The notes under the pieces: generated by a model
The model's database searches: none
What the model was told of the DNA's origin: nothing
What the model saw: only the letters and a program-made list of their open reading frames with translations
Part shown: one piece after another, positions 33,628 to 44,700 of the stretch
Layout: the number at the start of each line of letters is the position of its first letter
Numbering within the stretch: the first letter of the stretch is position 1
Made by a program: the position numbers and the translations under genes
Assembly: GCF_004341105.1 (NCBI RefSeq)
Contig: NZ_SLZK01000016.1
Location: 1 to 46,434, forward strand
Source of the DNA: Rhizobium sp. BK418
GTDB taxonomy: Bacteria; Pseudomonadota; Alphaproteobacteria; Rhizobiales; Rhizobiaceae
Direction: 5' to 3'
Length of the DNA: 46,434 nucleotides

Positions 33628-36219
33628 ATGTGGGATGATCTCGCCTCCATCGAAGCCCGCTTTGCCTATACGGGCGAGCGCACGCGCTATATCGCCTTTC
33701 CGCTCGGCGGCATCGGATCGGGCGGCCTGTCGATCTCGGGTAGCGGCCGGCTGATCGATTGGTCGATCCGCAATCGGCCAGCACTTCAGGGCTATAACGG
33801 CTACTCGCATTTCGCCATCAAGGCCGAGAGGGACGGGAAGCTCGTCGATGCCCGCGTCCTGAACGGACCCTATGATCTCAATCCCTCCGGCGCGCCGGGC
33901 TTGCGCAAGATGTTCGATGGCTTTGGCCATGGCGCCAACCGGCAGACGCTGGTCGGCGTGCCGCATTTCCGTGAGGTCGATTTCTACGGGCGCTTCCCGA
34001 CCGCCGATCTCGTCTTCAAGGATGAGCGCTTTCCCGGCGGCGTCAGGCTTTCGGCGCTAAGTCCCTTCATTCCGCATAATGATCGGGATTCCTCGATGCC
34101 GGTTGCGATGTTCGAATTCGATGTTGTCAACGATACGCCGGATCAGTTGACCTATACGCTTGCCGGTACACTCGGCAATTATGGCTCGAACAGCGGCATC
34201 CACACATTCAGGCAGGAAGGCAAGATCAGCAGCCTGCATCTGACCTCGTCCGATACGACCTTGCCTGCGACGCAACGGGGCGACCTGACGATCGCGACAG
34301 ACGCCGATGATGTCGACCATACCGATCATCATTATCGCGGCCAGTGGTTCGACGATCTCGCCGTCTACTGGAAGGAGTTCGCGCGACCTGGCCGTCTGCC
34401 GAAGCGGCACTATGACGAGCCGCGCACTTCCCGGCACATGAGCCTGCAGCCGGAACATGGCACACTCGCGGCCCGCTTTGTGGTCGCGCCTGGGGCGCGC
34501 AAGAAGGTGCGCTTCGTCATCACATGGAACTTCCCGCAGGGAGATGTCTACTGGGCCTATCGCGACAAACCGGATGGCACCATTCCCGATCGGTCGACGC
34601 CCAGCTGGACGAACTATTATGCGACGCAATGGGCGGACTCGACGGCAAGCGCAACCGAAGCCCTGACGCGCTGGGATACATTGAGCTCGCAAACTGCCGC
34701 TTTCCGCGACGGGTTGTTCGACACGACGCTTCCGGCGGAAGTCAAGGATGCAGCGAGCGCGACGCTGGCGCTACTGCGCACGGCCACCTGCATCCGCCTG
34801 GAGAATGGCGAGCTTTGGGCCTGGGAAGGCCAGCATACTCAGGATGGCTCCTGCGAAGGCAGCTGCACCCATGTCTGGAACTATCAGCAGGCGATCTCGC
34901 ACCTCTTTCCCGCAATCGAGCGGACGCTGCGCGAGACCGAGTTCACCTACAATCAGCTGCCGACGGGCGGGCTGACCTTCCGCCAGAAACTGCCGCTCGG
35001 TTCCGGTTTCGATATTATCGGCCCCTGCGCCGACGGCCATTTCGGTGCGATCATCAAAACTTATCGCGACTGGAAGCTCTGCGGCGATACGGACTGGCTG
35101 CGGCGCTACTGGCCGAACGTCAAACGGGCCATCGAATATGCCTGGTCGCCGGAAAATCCCGATCGCTGGGATCCCGATCAAAGCGGCATCCTATCCGGCC
35201 GCCAGCACCAGACGCTCGACATGGAGCTGTTCGGCCCGAACTCCTGGCTCGCCTCCATGTATGTGGCGGCTCTCCTTGGCATATCCGAAATGGCGGCCGT
35301 CCTCGGCGACGGTGAACTGTCGGAAAAGACAGCGCGGATGGGAAAAGCGGGCGCAGCCTATATCAATTCCGAGCTCTTCAATGGCCGCTGGTTCATTCAG
35401 AAGATCGACCTATCGGACAAGGGGGTGCTCACCCCCTTCGATGTCGGCCGCGCCGCCGGCGTGCTTGCCGATGGCTTCATGGAAACCTATTGGTCGGAGG
35501 AGTTCCAGGAGCTCAAATATCAGATGGGCGAGGGTTGCATCGCCGACCAAATCCTCGGCCAGTGGCATGCCGAGGTTGCCGGCATCGGCGATTTCCTCGA
35601 CGCGGACAAGGTGAGGACCGCACTGAAATCGGTGCACAAGAACAATTTTCGCCCGACGCTGGAGGACCACTTCAATCCCTGCCGCAACTACGCCTATGAA
35701 AATGAGGCGGGACTGTTGATCGCAACCTATCCCGAAGGCATCCGCCAGCCGATGGTGGCTGCCCCCTATGCGGAGGAGGTCTGGACCGGCATCGAATATA
35801 TGGCCGCCTCACACCTCATTATGCATGGCCTGATCGAAGAGGGCATGGATATCGTCCGCGCTGCCCGCAATCGTCACGACGGTTCGCGCCGCAACCCTTG
35901 GAACGATATCGAATGCGGCTCCTACTATGCACGCTCTATGTCGGCCTGGCAGCTGGTCAACGCCTTCTCCGGTCTCAGCGCCGATTTCGTCTCTGGCAGG
36001 CTTGCCTTCGCACCGAAAGTGGAAGGCGACTACAAGCTGTTCTGGTCGGCCGGCAGCGCATTCGGCACATTGACCCGCAAGGGCGATGGCGTCAGTCTTG
36101 CAGTGCTCGGCGGCAGCCTCAACGCCGCCGAAATATCGGTGGACGGGTTGAAGCATCGGCTTGCCGGAAAGACGCCCATCGGAGCAGGGCAGTCGATTGA
36201 ACTCGGGACGGTGGCGTAA
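33628..36219 (+). CDS. Glycoside hydrolase family 116-like (glucosylceramidase/beta-glycosidase)
   Basis: An 863-residue protein with the GH116 plan: an N-terminal beta-sandwich (GGIGSGGLSISGSG, NYGSNSGI) and a C-terminal (alpha/alpha)6 barrel. Barrel motifs line up with the family: WAWEGQ with Glu400 as likely nucleophile, CTHVWNYQQA (about 413-422), a DGHFG segment, and QHQTLDMELFGPN with Asp531 as likely acid/base. Members hydrolyse beta-glucosides or beta-xylosides and, in animals, glucosylceramide. There is no signal peptide, so it works in the cytoplasm on an imported glycoside. It is encoded between the permease and ATPase genes of the operon, overlapping the ATPase start. The exact sugar is not readable. 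Confidence 0.83.
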   Translation: MWDDLASIEARFAYTGERTRYIAFPLGGIGSGGLSISGSGRLIDWSIRNRPALQGYNGYSHFAIKAERDGKLVDARVLNGPYDLNPSGAPGLRKMFDGFGHGANRQTLVGVPHFREVDFYGRFPTADLVFKDERFPGGVRLSALSPFIPHNDRDSSMPVAMFEFDVVNDTPDQLTYTLAGTLGNYGSNSGIHTFRQEGKISSLHLTSSDTTLPATQRGDLTIATDADDVDHTDHHYRGQWFDDLAVYWKEFARPGRLPKRHYDEPRTSRHMSLQPEHGTLAARFVVAPGARKKVRFVITWNFPQGDVYWAYRDKPDGTIPDRSTPSWTNYYATQWADSTASATEALTRWDTLSSQTAAFRDGLFDTTLPAEVKDAASATLALLRTATCIRLENGELWAWEGQHTQDGSCEGSCTHVWNYQQAISHLFPAIERTLRETEFTYNQLPTGGLTFRQKLPLGSGFDIIGPCADGHFGAIIKTYRDWKLCGDTDWLRRYWPNVKRAIEYAWSPENPDRWDPDQSGILSGRQHQTLDMELFGPNSWLASMYVAALLGISEMAAVLGDGELSEKTARMGKAGAAYINSELFNGRWFIQKIDLSDKGVLTPFDVGRAAGVLADGFMETYWSEEFQELKYQMGEGCIADQILGQWHAEVAGIGDFLDADKVRTALKSVHKNNFRPTLEDHFNPCRNYAYENEAGLLIATYPEGIRQPMVAAPYAEEVWTGIEYMAASHLIMHGLIEEGMDIVRAARNRHDGSRRNPWNDIECGSYYARSMSAWQLVNAFSGLSADFVSGRLAFAPKVEGDYKLFWSAGSAFGTLTRKGDGVSLAVLGGSLNAAEISVDGLKHRLAGKTPIGAGQSIELGTVA

Positions 36220-37322
36220 TGGCCGGCATTGAACTCAAGGATGTCCGCAAGGCATTTCAAAGTCTCGAAGTCATCCATGGTATAGATCTGACGATCGCCG
36301 ACGGTTCGTTCACTGTCTTTGTCGGACCCTCCGGTTGCGGCAAGTCGACCCTGCTGCGCATGATGGCGGGACTGGAGGAAGTCACGTCAGGCGAAATCCG
36401 CATTGACGGGCAGCGTTGCGATCATCTTTTGCCGTCCGCACGCGGCATGGCGATGGTCTTCCAGTCCTATGCGCTTTATCCGCATATGAGTGTCGAGCAG
36501 AACCTCAAGTTCGGCCTGGAGAACCAAAAGCTCGCCAAGCCGGAGATTGCCGCCCGCGTCGCCAAGGCTGCGAACATCCTGCAGATCGAGCATCTGATGG
36601 CGCGTCGCCCGAGCCAGCTTTCCGGCGGCCAGAGCCAGCGTGTTGCGATCGGCCGCGCCATCGTCAAGGAACCGAAGGCTTTTCTCTTCGATGAGCCTCT
36701 GTCCAATCTCGATGCCGAGCTGCGTGTGAAAATGCGTGGCGAGCTGATCAGCCTGCATCGGCGGCTGAAGTCGACAATGGTGTACGTCACGCATGATCAG
36801 GTCGAAGCGATGACCATGGCCGATCAGATCGTCGTGCTCAACGAAGGCCGCATCGAACAGGTCGGCCCACCGATCGAGCTTTATGCGCGCCCGTCAAACC
36901 TCTTCGTTGCTCGCTTTCTGGGCGCACCGCCCATGAACCTTCTGACGGGTCAGGTCTGCCGCACCGGTGACCTGTTGGGCGTCACACTGGAGGATGGCAC
37001 CCATGTTCCCTTGCCCGGTCGCCAGGTTGATCTGGCCGATGGCGCCCCGATTACATTCGGCATCAGGCCCGAACACTGCGAGATCGGCGAAGGCGGCCTG
37101 CAAATTACCGTCGGTGATACCGAAATCCTCGGCTCGGAATCAATCATCCATGCCGAGACGGCGGCCGGGAATGGTTTCACCGTCGCTCTGCGTGGCATCA
37201 GCCGGGCGGTCTCCGGTGAGCGGATTCCGATCGCCATACGCGAACCTTTCGTCCACTTGTTCGACGCGGCTGGCACGACGATCGGTTCCGGCAGTGATTG
37301 GCGCGATGCTTACCTGAACTGA
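36219..37322 (+). CDS. Glycoside ABC transporter ATPase (MalK/UgpC type)
   Basis: A 367-residue CUT1 ATPase. Walker A GPSGCGKS, a Q-loop VFQSYALYPHM, a signature LSGGQSQRVA, Walker B FLFDEPLSNLDA, an H-loop VTHDQVEAMTMA and a C-terminal TOBE-like region with FGIRPEHC are present. The ATG shares one base with the glycosidase stop (TAATG). It is the last gene of the LacI-controlled operon and supplies energy to its permeases. It converges with poxB, 44 bases away. Confidence 0.92.
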   Translation: MAGIELKDVRKAFQSLEVIHGIDLTIADGSFTVFVGPSGCGKSTLLRMMAGLEEVTSGEIRIDGQRCDHLLPSARGMAMVFQSYALYPHMSVEQNLKFGLENQKLAKPEIAARVAKAANILQIEHLMARRPSQLSGGQSQRVAIGRAIVKEPKAFLFDEPLSNLDAELRVKMRGELISLHRRLKSTMVYVTHDQVEAMTMADQIVVLNEGRIEQVGPPIELYARPSNLFVARFLGAPPMNLLTGQVCRTGDLLGVTLEDGTHVPLPGRQVDLADGAPITFGIRPEHCEIGEGGLQITVGDTEILGSESIIHAETAAGNGFTVALRGISRAVSGERIPIAIREPFVHLFDAAGTTIGSGSDWRDAYLN

Positions 37323-37366
37323 TTGGGGCTTCGGTCAGTATTGGCACCGACGGGCAGCGTCTGACC

Positions 37367-39094
37367 TCATCGAGACAGAAAATTCGAGACAGTCAGGTCC
37401 ACGAGTTCGTCTCCCCGGCCGTTCATCACCGCTCGAATGGCCCAGAGACCGAAACCCTTCACCTGCGCCGCTTCGATCCTGGGCGGCATCGACAATTCCT
37501 GGGTATTTGTAACGACGTCGAGCAGTGCCGGGCCGGGGTGCGCCAGGATTTCCCTGATGGCGCTATCGAGTTCGGCGGGATTCTCCACGCGAAGCCCATG
37601 GACTCCGGCTGCGCGGGCAACCGCCGCAAAATCCGGATTCTTGAGTTCGGTGCCGGTCTCAAGGAGCCCCGAAGCCTTCATTTCCATCGCTACGAATCCG
37701 AGAACGGAATTGTTGAAGACGACGACCTTCACCGGCAGATTCTGTTGAACGAGCGTCAGAAAGTCGCCCATCAACATGGCAAAGCCGCCGTCGCCGGACA
37801 TGCTGATGATCTGGCGCCCCTTGTATGTTGCCTGTGCCCCGATCGCCTGAGGAAGGGCGTTGGCCATCGATCCGTGAACCAGGGATCCGATCAGACGACG
37901 CTTTCCGTTCATTTTCAGATAACGTGCGGCCCAGATCGTGGGGGTGCCGACATCGAAGGTGAAAACGGCATCGTCAGATGCATGTTCACTCAGAAGGCGT
38001 GCCACATATTGCGGATGAATCTTGCCGCCCTCTCGGCCGGTGGCGAGGTCATCGAGGCCTTCCCGTGCCTTCCTGTAGGCGGCAAGGCACTCGTCCAGGT
38101 GATCCCTGTCCGTTCGCTCCGTGAGCTTCGGCAGCGTCGCGGTCAATGTCGATTTGACATCACCAACGATCGCCAGATCCAAAGGCACCCTGCGGCCGAG
38201 ATTTTCCGGCCGAGTATCCACCTGCACGATCTCGGCATCGGTCGGGTAGAACTGCCGATATGGGAAGTCGGTGCCGAGCATGACAAGCGTGTCGCACTCA
38301 AGCATGGCCTTGTAACCGGAAGAGAAGCCGATCAGACCGGTCATGCCGACATCGAAGGGATTGTCCCACTCGACATGTTCCTTGCCGCCGAGCGCATGGA
38401 CGATAGGCGCCTTCAGCCGATCCGCAAATGCTATTAGCTCGTCATGCGCTCCTTCGCAGCCACGGCCGCAAAGCAGAGTGACTTTCGAACTGTTGTTGAG
38501 TAGCGCGGCCAATCGATCGATCTGATCGTTCACCGGCACGATGTTGGGCTGGGACAGGGTGAGCGCGGCTGGGTTCGAAATCTTGGCAGCAAAATCGGTC
38601 AATGCCACGTCGCCCGAAATGACGACGACGGCAACGCCGCGCTTTCCGATAGCTGTGCGAATGGCCGTTTCGATGACAGCCGGCAATTGCTCCGGATGGC
38701 TGACGAGCTCGCAGTAATGGCTGCATTCCCGGAAAAGCTGGTCGGGATGCGTTTCCTGAAAGTAGCCTCTGCCGATTTCGGCCGAAGGTATCTGCGCGGC
38801 AATGGCAAGGACCGGGACCCGCGAACGATGACAGTCGAACAGGCCGTTGATGAGATGGAGATTGCCCGGGCCGCAGCTTCCGGCGCACACGGCCAGTTCG
38901 CCGCTGAGATGGGCCTCGGCTCCCGCCGCAAAGGCGGCCGTCTCTTCGTGGCGGGTATGGACCCACTCGATATCGCCTCTTTTCCGAAGCGCCTCCGTGA
39001 GCCCGTTCAGGCTGTCTCCGACCACGCCATATATTCGCTTGACCCCCGCCGAATGCAGCACTTCTGTCAGGACATCAGCTACCTTGGATTTCAT
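37367..39094 (-). CDS. poxB: Pyruvate:quinone oxidoreductase (pyruvate oxidase) PoxB
   Basis: A 575-residue thiamine-diphosphate and FAD enzyme that turns pyruvate into acetate and CO2 and passes electrons to ubiquinone. It closely follows E. coli PoxB along its length: Glu50 in RHEETAAFAAGAEA activates thiamine, then CAGSCGPGNLHLINGLFD, HYCELVSHPEQ, GMTGLIGFSSG and the diphosphate motif GDGGFAMLMGDF. The C-terminus DELVDLTVSNFLSR corresponds to the lipid-binding tail of the E. coli enzyme. Start: ATG 39094 with AGGAG upstream. It stands alone; in E. coli the gene serves stationary phase and low-oxygen growth, and the role here is probably similar. Confidence 0.94.
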   Translation of the reverse strand: MKSKVADVLTEVLHSAGVKRIYGVVGDSLNGLTEALRKRGDIEWVHTRHEETAAFAAGAEAHLSGELAVCAGSCGPGNLHLINGLFDCHRSRVPVLAIAAQIPSAEIGRGYFQETHPDQLFRECSHYCELVSHPEQLPAVIETAIRTAIGKRGVAVVVISGDVALTDFAAKISNPAALTLSQPNIVPVNDQIDRLAALLNNSSKVTLLCGRGCEGAHDELIAFADRLKAPIVHALGGKEHVEWDNPFDVGMTGLIGFSSGYKAMLECDTLVMLGTDFPYRQFYPTDAEIVQVDTRPENLGRRVPLDLAIVGDVKSTLTATLPKLTERTDRDHLDECLAAYRKAREGLDDLATGREGGKIHPQYVARLLSEHASDDAVFTFDVGTPTIWAARYLKMNGKRRLIGSLVHGSMANALPQAIGAQATYKGRQIISMSGDGGFAMLMGDFLTLVQQNLPVKVVVFNNSVLGFVAMEMKASGLLETGTELKNPDFAAVARAAGVHGLRVENPAELDSAIREILAHPGPALLDVVTNTQELSMPPRIEAAQVKGFGLWAIRAVMNGRGDELVDLTVSNFLSR

Positions 39095-39444
39095 CGAAAG
39101 GCTCCTGTGCTTTGTCTAGGGGTGGATCGCAACGGGAAGCTAGGCTTCGCTCTAAGCTTCTCAACCTGGGAATTACCAGAGTGGCGGAGGCATCAAACTG
39201 GACTTTGGTGTAGGCAACGACGGTAACGAGCCAATTTGGCCGATATTTCGGTCGCCAATCAATCGAAAGCACAGGTTCGGTTCGTGCGGCACTTTTGCTG
39301 TGTCCGGTCAAATAAACTGCCGAGCCGGTTTTTCCCGCCGGCTTGGCGCGCGCGGGTGACCCTGCGATAGCGCCGGGTCGTAATGTAGGCCCTTCAGATG
39401 GGGAAATGCTGGCCGCCCAGACAGCAATCTCTCCCACTCCAGCC
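39095..39444. other. Intergenic region upstream of poxB
   Basis: About 350 bases between the 5' end of poxB and the 3' end of the cyclase gene. It must hold the poxB promoter. I see no supported gene, no FNR/FixK box and no strong hairpin in it. Confidence 0.4.
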
Positions 39445-41328
39445 TTATTCGGTGATCCGTTCTCTTTCTCTCATGGCCTCTGTCAAGAGCGTCCTGAAGC
39501 GCGGATGGCCACGCAGATTGTCCAGGTCGGAATCATGCGTGAACCACTTGATGTGGTAGACGGAGCTGCGAGGCAACAGACCTTCCAGGATATAGATTGC
39601 CCGCTCCACATCGCCCAGCACCGAGTGGACGCAGGCGAGGTTGTATTGGGCGACGATATCATCGGGATCGATAGCGATTGCCCGTGCAGCCCAATCGTAG
39701 GCGCGCACCGCATCGCCGAGATGGGCAAGGGCAAGGGCGCCGCGATGGGCCGGGCCCGAATTTTCCGGGTTGAGGTTCAGCGCCCGCTCCGCTCTTGCAA
39801 TGCCTATGCGCGCCCAGTTTTCTTTGTCTCGCACCCGCCCGAGAGAGTGGTACGCGGACATCAGATGGATCGGCGATACGTAATCGTCGGGACGAATGTC
39901 GGCCGCGCGCGCAAAGTAATGCACCGCTTCTGCAAAATCACCACGCATGAAGAAGATGCGGGCATAGTGGAAATTCGCCTCGTAGAGATTGGGATCTAGG
40001 GCCAGGGCGCGTTCGAAACATGCCGTCGCCTCGTCGTCCTCTCCATTCTGATGAAGCGCTAGGCCCCTGGAGGCATGGGCCTCAGCAAGGTCCGGGTCGA
40101 GTTCGAGGGCTCTCGCGCTCGTTTGAAGGATACGCTCCAAGGGCACGTCTGCTGGTGCCCAGTCTCGGATCGCCGCGTCGCAGTCGGCAATGCCTGCATA
40201 GGCGCGGCCGTAGTCCGGATCGAGCTCGACGGCCTTGTAGAACATGCGCCGGGCAAGCTGCAGATAAGACTTGGTCCAGCTGTGGGAAAGCTGCCGGCCA
40301 CGCAAATAATAGGTGTAGGCTTCGACATTAGCCGTCGGTTCGGCGGCGATCGCCTTGCGCTCCTCCGGCAGAAGCCGCACCTTCAGCTGCTCGACGATCG
40401 CATTGGTGATCTCATCCTGGATGGCGAAGATATCGGTGAGGTCGCGGTCATAGCGTTCGGCCCAGAGATGATCGCCGTTCATCGTATCGATGAGCTGACC
40501 GGAGATGCGTACGCGTTTGCCGGCGATGCGCACACTGCCCTCCAGCACGTAACGCACGCCGAGTTCCTGGGCGACCTGCTTCACCTTCACCGAGGTGCCC
40601 TTGTAGGTGAAGACCGTGTTGCGAGGTACCACATGCAGGCTGGAGATCTTCGAAAGATCGGTGATGATATCCTCCGTGATGCCGTCGGAGAAATAATCCT
40701 GATCGGCATCCCCGCTCATATTGGTAAAGGGTAGGACCGCGATGAAGCACGTATTGCGGTTTTGAGCGACAAAGCGCGCCGAACTCGGTCTTTCGAAGGA
40801 AACCATATAGACCTGGACCGGCTGGTGGATATTTTTGAACACGTGTTCACCTAAAAACTCGAAACCGACATTGAGGCGTGAACCAACCTGATCGCGCACG
40901 ATTGACGAGACGGCGACGCCTCCAGCGGGGGCGACGGTTTCCAGACGTGCGGCAAGGTTGACGCCGTCGCCGAAGATATCGTCATTTTCGACCACGACAT
41001 CGCCGAGATTGATTCCGATGCGAAATTCGACGCGCTCCTCCCTTGGTACATTCTCGTTGCGCACGGCCATACTTCGCTGGATTTCGGCAGCGCAGGCGAC
41101 AGCATTCACGACGCTCTGAAACTCCGCCAGGATGCCATCCCCCGTCAGCTTGACGATCCGGCCCTTGTAATCGGATATGCTGAGATCGATCAGCTCGCGG
41201 CGATGGCGGTTCAATGCCTGCAGCGTGCCCGTCTCGTCCATGCCCATGAGCCGGCTGTAACCGACCACATCGGCGGCGAGTATAGCACTCAACCGCCGCT
41301 CCATGACCCTCTCCATGGATTGTCTCAT
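39445..41328 (-). CDS. Class III adenylate cyclase with TolB-like and TPR domains
   Basis: About 627 residues. The N-terminal class III nucleotide cyclase domain has both metal-binding aspartates (Asp20 in LAADVVGYS and Asp64 in LTGDGILAEF) and IFGDGVNLAARLE. A TolB-like segment follows (FIAVLPFTNMSGDADQDYFSDGI), and then TPR repeats fill the C-terminal half. There is no membrane helix or signal peptide, so cAMP (or cGMP) is made in the cytoplasm and the TPRs probably bind partners. Rhizobia carry many such cyclases. The start is uncertain: the ATG at 41328 is used, ATGs 4 and 8 codons further in are possible, and an upstream TTG is unlikely. Confidence 0.87.
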   Translation of the reverse strand: MRQSMERVMERRLSAILAADVVGYSRLMGMDETGTLQALNRHRRELIDLSISDYKGRIVKLTGDGILAEFQSVVNAVACAAEIQRSMAVRNENVPREERVEFRIGINLGDVVVENDDIFGDGVNLAARLETVAPAGGVAVSSIVRDQVGSRLNVGFEFLGEHVFKNIHQPVQVYMVSFERPSSARFVAQNRNTCFIAVLPFTNMSGDADQDYFSDGITEDIITDLSKISSLHVVPRNTVFTYKGTSVKVKQVAQELGVRYVLEGSVRIAGKRVRISGQLIDTMNGDHLWAERYDRDLTDIFAIQDEITNAIVEQLKVRLLPEERKAIAAEPTANVEAYTYYLRGRQLSHSWTKSYLQLARRMFYKAVELDPDYGRAYAGIADCDAAIRDWAPADVPLERILQTSARALELDPDLAEAHASRGLALHQNGEDDEATACFERALALDPNLYEANFHYARIFFMRGDFAEAVHYFARAADIRPDDYVSPIHLMSAYHSLGRVRDKENWARIGIARAERALNLNPENSGPAHRGALALAHLGDAVRAYDWAARAIAIDPDDIVAQYNLACVHSVLGDVERAIYILEGLLPRSSVYHIKWFTHDSDLDNLRGHPRFRTLLTEAMRERERITE

Positions 41329-41796
41329 GTCAGTTCTCGCTTTTTCCAGATTTTGACCGCACAAGGGGCTCCCTCCCTTGCAGGCGATATCCTGCGATAT
41401 CGGCGTGCTGTTGCGGCGGGGCAGAGCCTATATTGTTACAGCGATGCATCAATACTCCAAACGGGCGAAGATTGCGTCAAAAGCTAGTTCTTTCGGATTG
41501 GAACGGCTCCGGACGCGGTCAGGCGCACGATTTTGAGGCAGTGCACGGATTTTGGAAGGCAACAGACATGACCGCTCAAGTCGGTTAGAGGTCGTCGCCG
41601 GGCACGATCGTGCGATCGGTTGCTGCGTGGAAAGCGAGCGACTTCTCTATGAGAAAGAGCTTTTGCCTAAAGGGATACCTCATGTAGGTCGAAATGGGTA
41701 GGATATACCCGCCTGTTTTTTAGCTATACTTGGAGCGCCTCGTATCGAACGATCCTCATTGATTTTGATCCTGACAATTTCGCGAGAGGTCACACC
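41329..41796. other. Divergent regulatory region between cyclase and repeat protein
   Basis: About 470 bases without a supported gene. GCACGATCGTGC (41602-41613) is a perfect 12-base palindrome and a possible regulator site. GGGTA-GGATA-TACCC (41696-41710) followed by GCCTGTTTTTT looks like a weak terminator in the + direction. TTGATTTTGATCCT (41759-41772) is only a poor FNR-like match. Confidence 0.45.
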
Positions 41797-44700
41797 ATGT
41801 ATCGCAATGCTTATCGGTGGGCTTCGCGCCCAATTTTGATGGATTCGTGGGTCCCGCGGTGGCTAGCCGTCGGTGGAGAGGCGAGGTCGCGCAAGACCGC
41901 CGATAAGCAAGAGGACAGTGCTCAGGTTGCGACACCCGTACAGACTGCGGACGCAAAAAAGCATGGCACCCCTGTCGACAGTTCCCATAACAACTCTGCG
42001 CTCAATGGACATGACCTTGAACAGAGAGTGGAGGTGATCGGCGACACGGACGATCGTGACAATATCAATCACGTAGCCTTGCCCGACGCTTTTGCAGTGG
42101 CCCATGGAGCTCGAAGCGGTGGTTCTGCCACGCCTCTGCCGGGCGTTCATGGGCCGGTCTTTGCGCCTTTCGAGCACGGTGCGAGCGGAACTGCGTTCGG
42201 GGCCGTATCGTCCCTTTATCGCGCCTATGCTGGAATGAACCTGATAGGCGACGATCCCCTGGCGCCATATCTGCAGCCGAGCTTGACCTCATCAGCAGAA
42301 GGTTTGGCCACAGGTGCAGGAGAACGCACTGCGTCCGGCAATGTCGTCATTCTCGAGTCGAGTCCGTCAGCGCAGGCGATTGAGCAAGCTGCTGGAGCTC
42401 GATCACTGGCGTCTGGCATGCCCTATGGTATCTGCGGATGCGGCTACTATACCTCGCCCATACGTCTTCTCGATTGGGCCCATGGCAGCGCTTTGATGCA
42501 GCAGGACGGTCAACTGCCCGGCACCAGGCTGACCGACGGGCCGGACCATGTGACAACATTCAAGGCCGCCTTCGGGGCTTCGGTCAGCGATCCGCTTCTC
42601 GGCCGTGACCTGTCTCCGCTTGTGGGCTGGCGCGGAACCGCCGGATGGACGAACCCGACGGGGAACGGCTCGTTGCCTGGCGGTGGAGAAACGGGGAAGG
42701 CGACCGGTACGGGCATGGGCATCGGCACCCTTTCCGGCTCGGTCACCACAATGCGCAGTTCGCAGCCGTCATTGCGGACACAGAGCCTGACGGCAACGGC
42801 AACGGCAGCGGCGACGGCCGTCAACCCCATCGTACTGGAAAACCAGAAGCAGGGTAACCCGGAGAGTGAGTGGGGCATCGATGGTGCCGGCAGCTCCAAC
42901 ATCGAGGGCTTTGCGACTGACATCAGCGTCGACAACGGGAATACGATCAACTTCAAGATCAATACGAATTCCACCAATTATCGCATCGATATCTACCGGC
43001 TTGGCTATTATGGCGGTATGGGTGCGCGCAAGGTCGACACCCTGCAGCACACCGGACTGCAGGTTCAGCCCAATCCGTTGCGAAATGCCACGACAGGCAC
43101 GGTCGACGCCGGTAACTGGGCGGTTTCGGCTTCCTGGACCGTACCTGCCGACGCGGTTTCCGGCGTCTATATCGCTAAGCTCGTTCGACAGGATGGCACT
43201 TTCGGCGAAAATCAAATCCCGTTCATCGTGCGCGACGACGCCAGCCATAGCGACATCGTGTTCCAGACCGCCGACGAGACCTGGCAGGCCTATAACGGCT
43301 GGGGTGGCGCAAACTTGTACGGCGGCAACGGTCCAGCGACGGGGCAAGGGGCTGGCCGCGCCTATGCGGTCAGCTACAACAGGCCGATTGCAACCCGCGG
43401 CGGGGTCGGCACCTATGCCGGTCCGCAGGACTATCTGTTCGGCGCCGAATATGCTGGCATCTATTGGCTGGAACAGAACGGTTATGACGTCTCCTACATG
43501 TCCGGCATCGATGTCGACCGCTATGGCAGCCTACTGCTCAATCACAAGACCTATGTTGATGCCGGGCATGACGAATATTGGTCGGGACAGCAGAGGACCA
43601 ATGTCGAAGCTGCGCGCGATGCCGGCGTCAACCTTATGTTCTGGAGCGGCAACGAGGTCTATTGGCGCACGCGCTGGGGCAATGCCTACAGCGCCGACGG
43701 CACACCCTATCGCACCCTGATCACCTACAAGGAGACATGGGCCGGCAGCGACATTGATCCTTCCGACCAATGGACAGGCACCTTCCGCGATCCACGCTTC
43801 AGCCCACCCGCCATTGGCGGCGGCAATCCCGAGAATTCGCTGACCGGCCAATTATTCAAGGTCGATGATGTCGGCAGCAACCTCGGCGCGATCACCGTTG
43901 GCTATGACGACGCCAACCTGCGCTTCTGGCGCAATACGAGCGTTGCCAATCTTCAACCAGGCCAGACGGCGACGCTCACCAAGAACTATCTTGGTTACGA
44001 GTGGGATGAGGCGCCGGATAATGGCTTCGATCCTGCTGGCCTCGTCAAGCTGTCGTCGACGACGCTCCCGGTCAGCACTTACTTGCTCGACTACGGAAAC
44101 ACGACCGGCAATGCGAACGCCACCCATAATCTGACGCTCTATCGTGCCCCCAGCGGTGCGCTGGTGTTCGGCGCCGGTACTGTCTACTGGACATGGGGCT
44201 TGAGCGATAATCACGACAATCAGGCCACCCCGTCCGATCCTCGCGTGCAACAGGCGATGGTCAATTTGCTTGCCGACATGGGCATTCAGCCTGGGACGTT
44301 GCAATCCGGGCTCACGGCCGCAACGGGTTCCACGGACCATGCCGCACCGACCTCCGTCATCACATCACCCTCCACGGCGGCGGTTGGATCCACTGTCACG
44401 ATCACGGGCACCGCCGTCGACACGGGCGGTGGGGTCATCGCAAGCGTCGAGGTTTCGACCGACAATGGTGCGAGCTGGCATCCAGCGACAGGCGATGAGA
44501 ATTGGACCTATAGCTGGTCGCCGCAGATAGCCGGTACCTACACGATCCTGTCTCGTGCGGTGGACGATAGCGTCAACCTTGAGACCCCTTCGGCGGGACG
44601 TACGGTCACCGTTAGCGGGCCGAGTTATGCTACCCTGTTCGGCGCGGCCACGCCGGCGGTCGTCAATACCGACGACACGTCTGCCGTCGAGCTCGGCGTC

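Noticed and set aside
37323..37366. Possible terminator between the ATPase gene and poxB
   Set aside because: Only a short ACTGA/TCAGT pairing was seen, too weak to call.
41759..41772. FNR-like TTGATTTTGATCCT before the giant repeat protein
   Set aside because: It matches only one half of TTGA-N6-TCAA and lies too close to the start codon.
42866..43720. Long alternative frames inside the giant repeat protein on both strands
   Set aside because: They are high-GC shadows of the continuous frame from 41797, with Arg/Ser/Pro-rich, domain-free translations.
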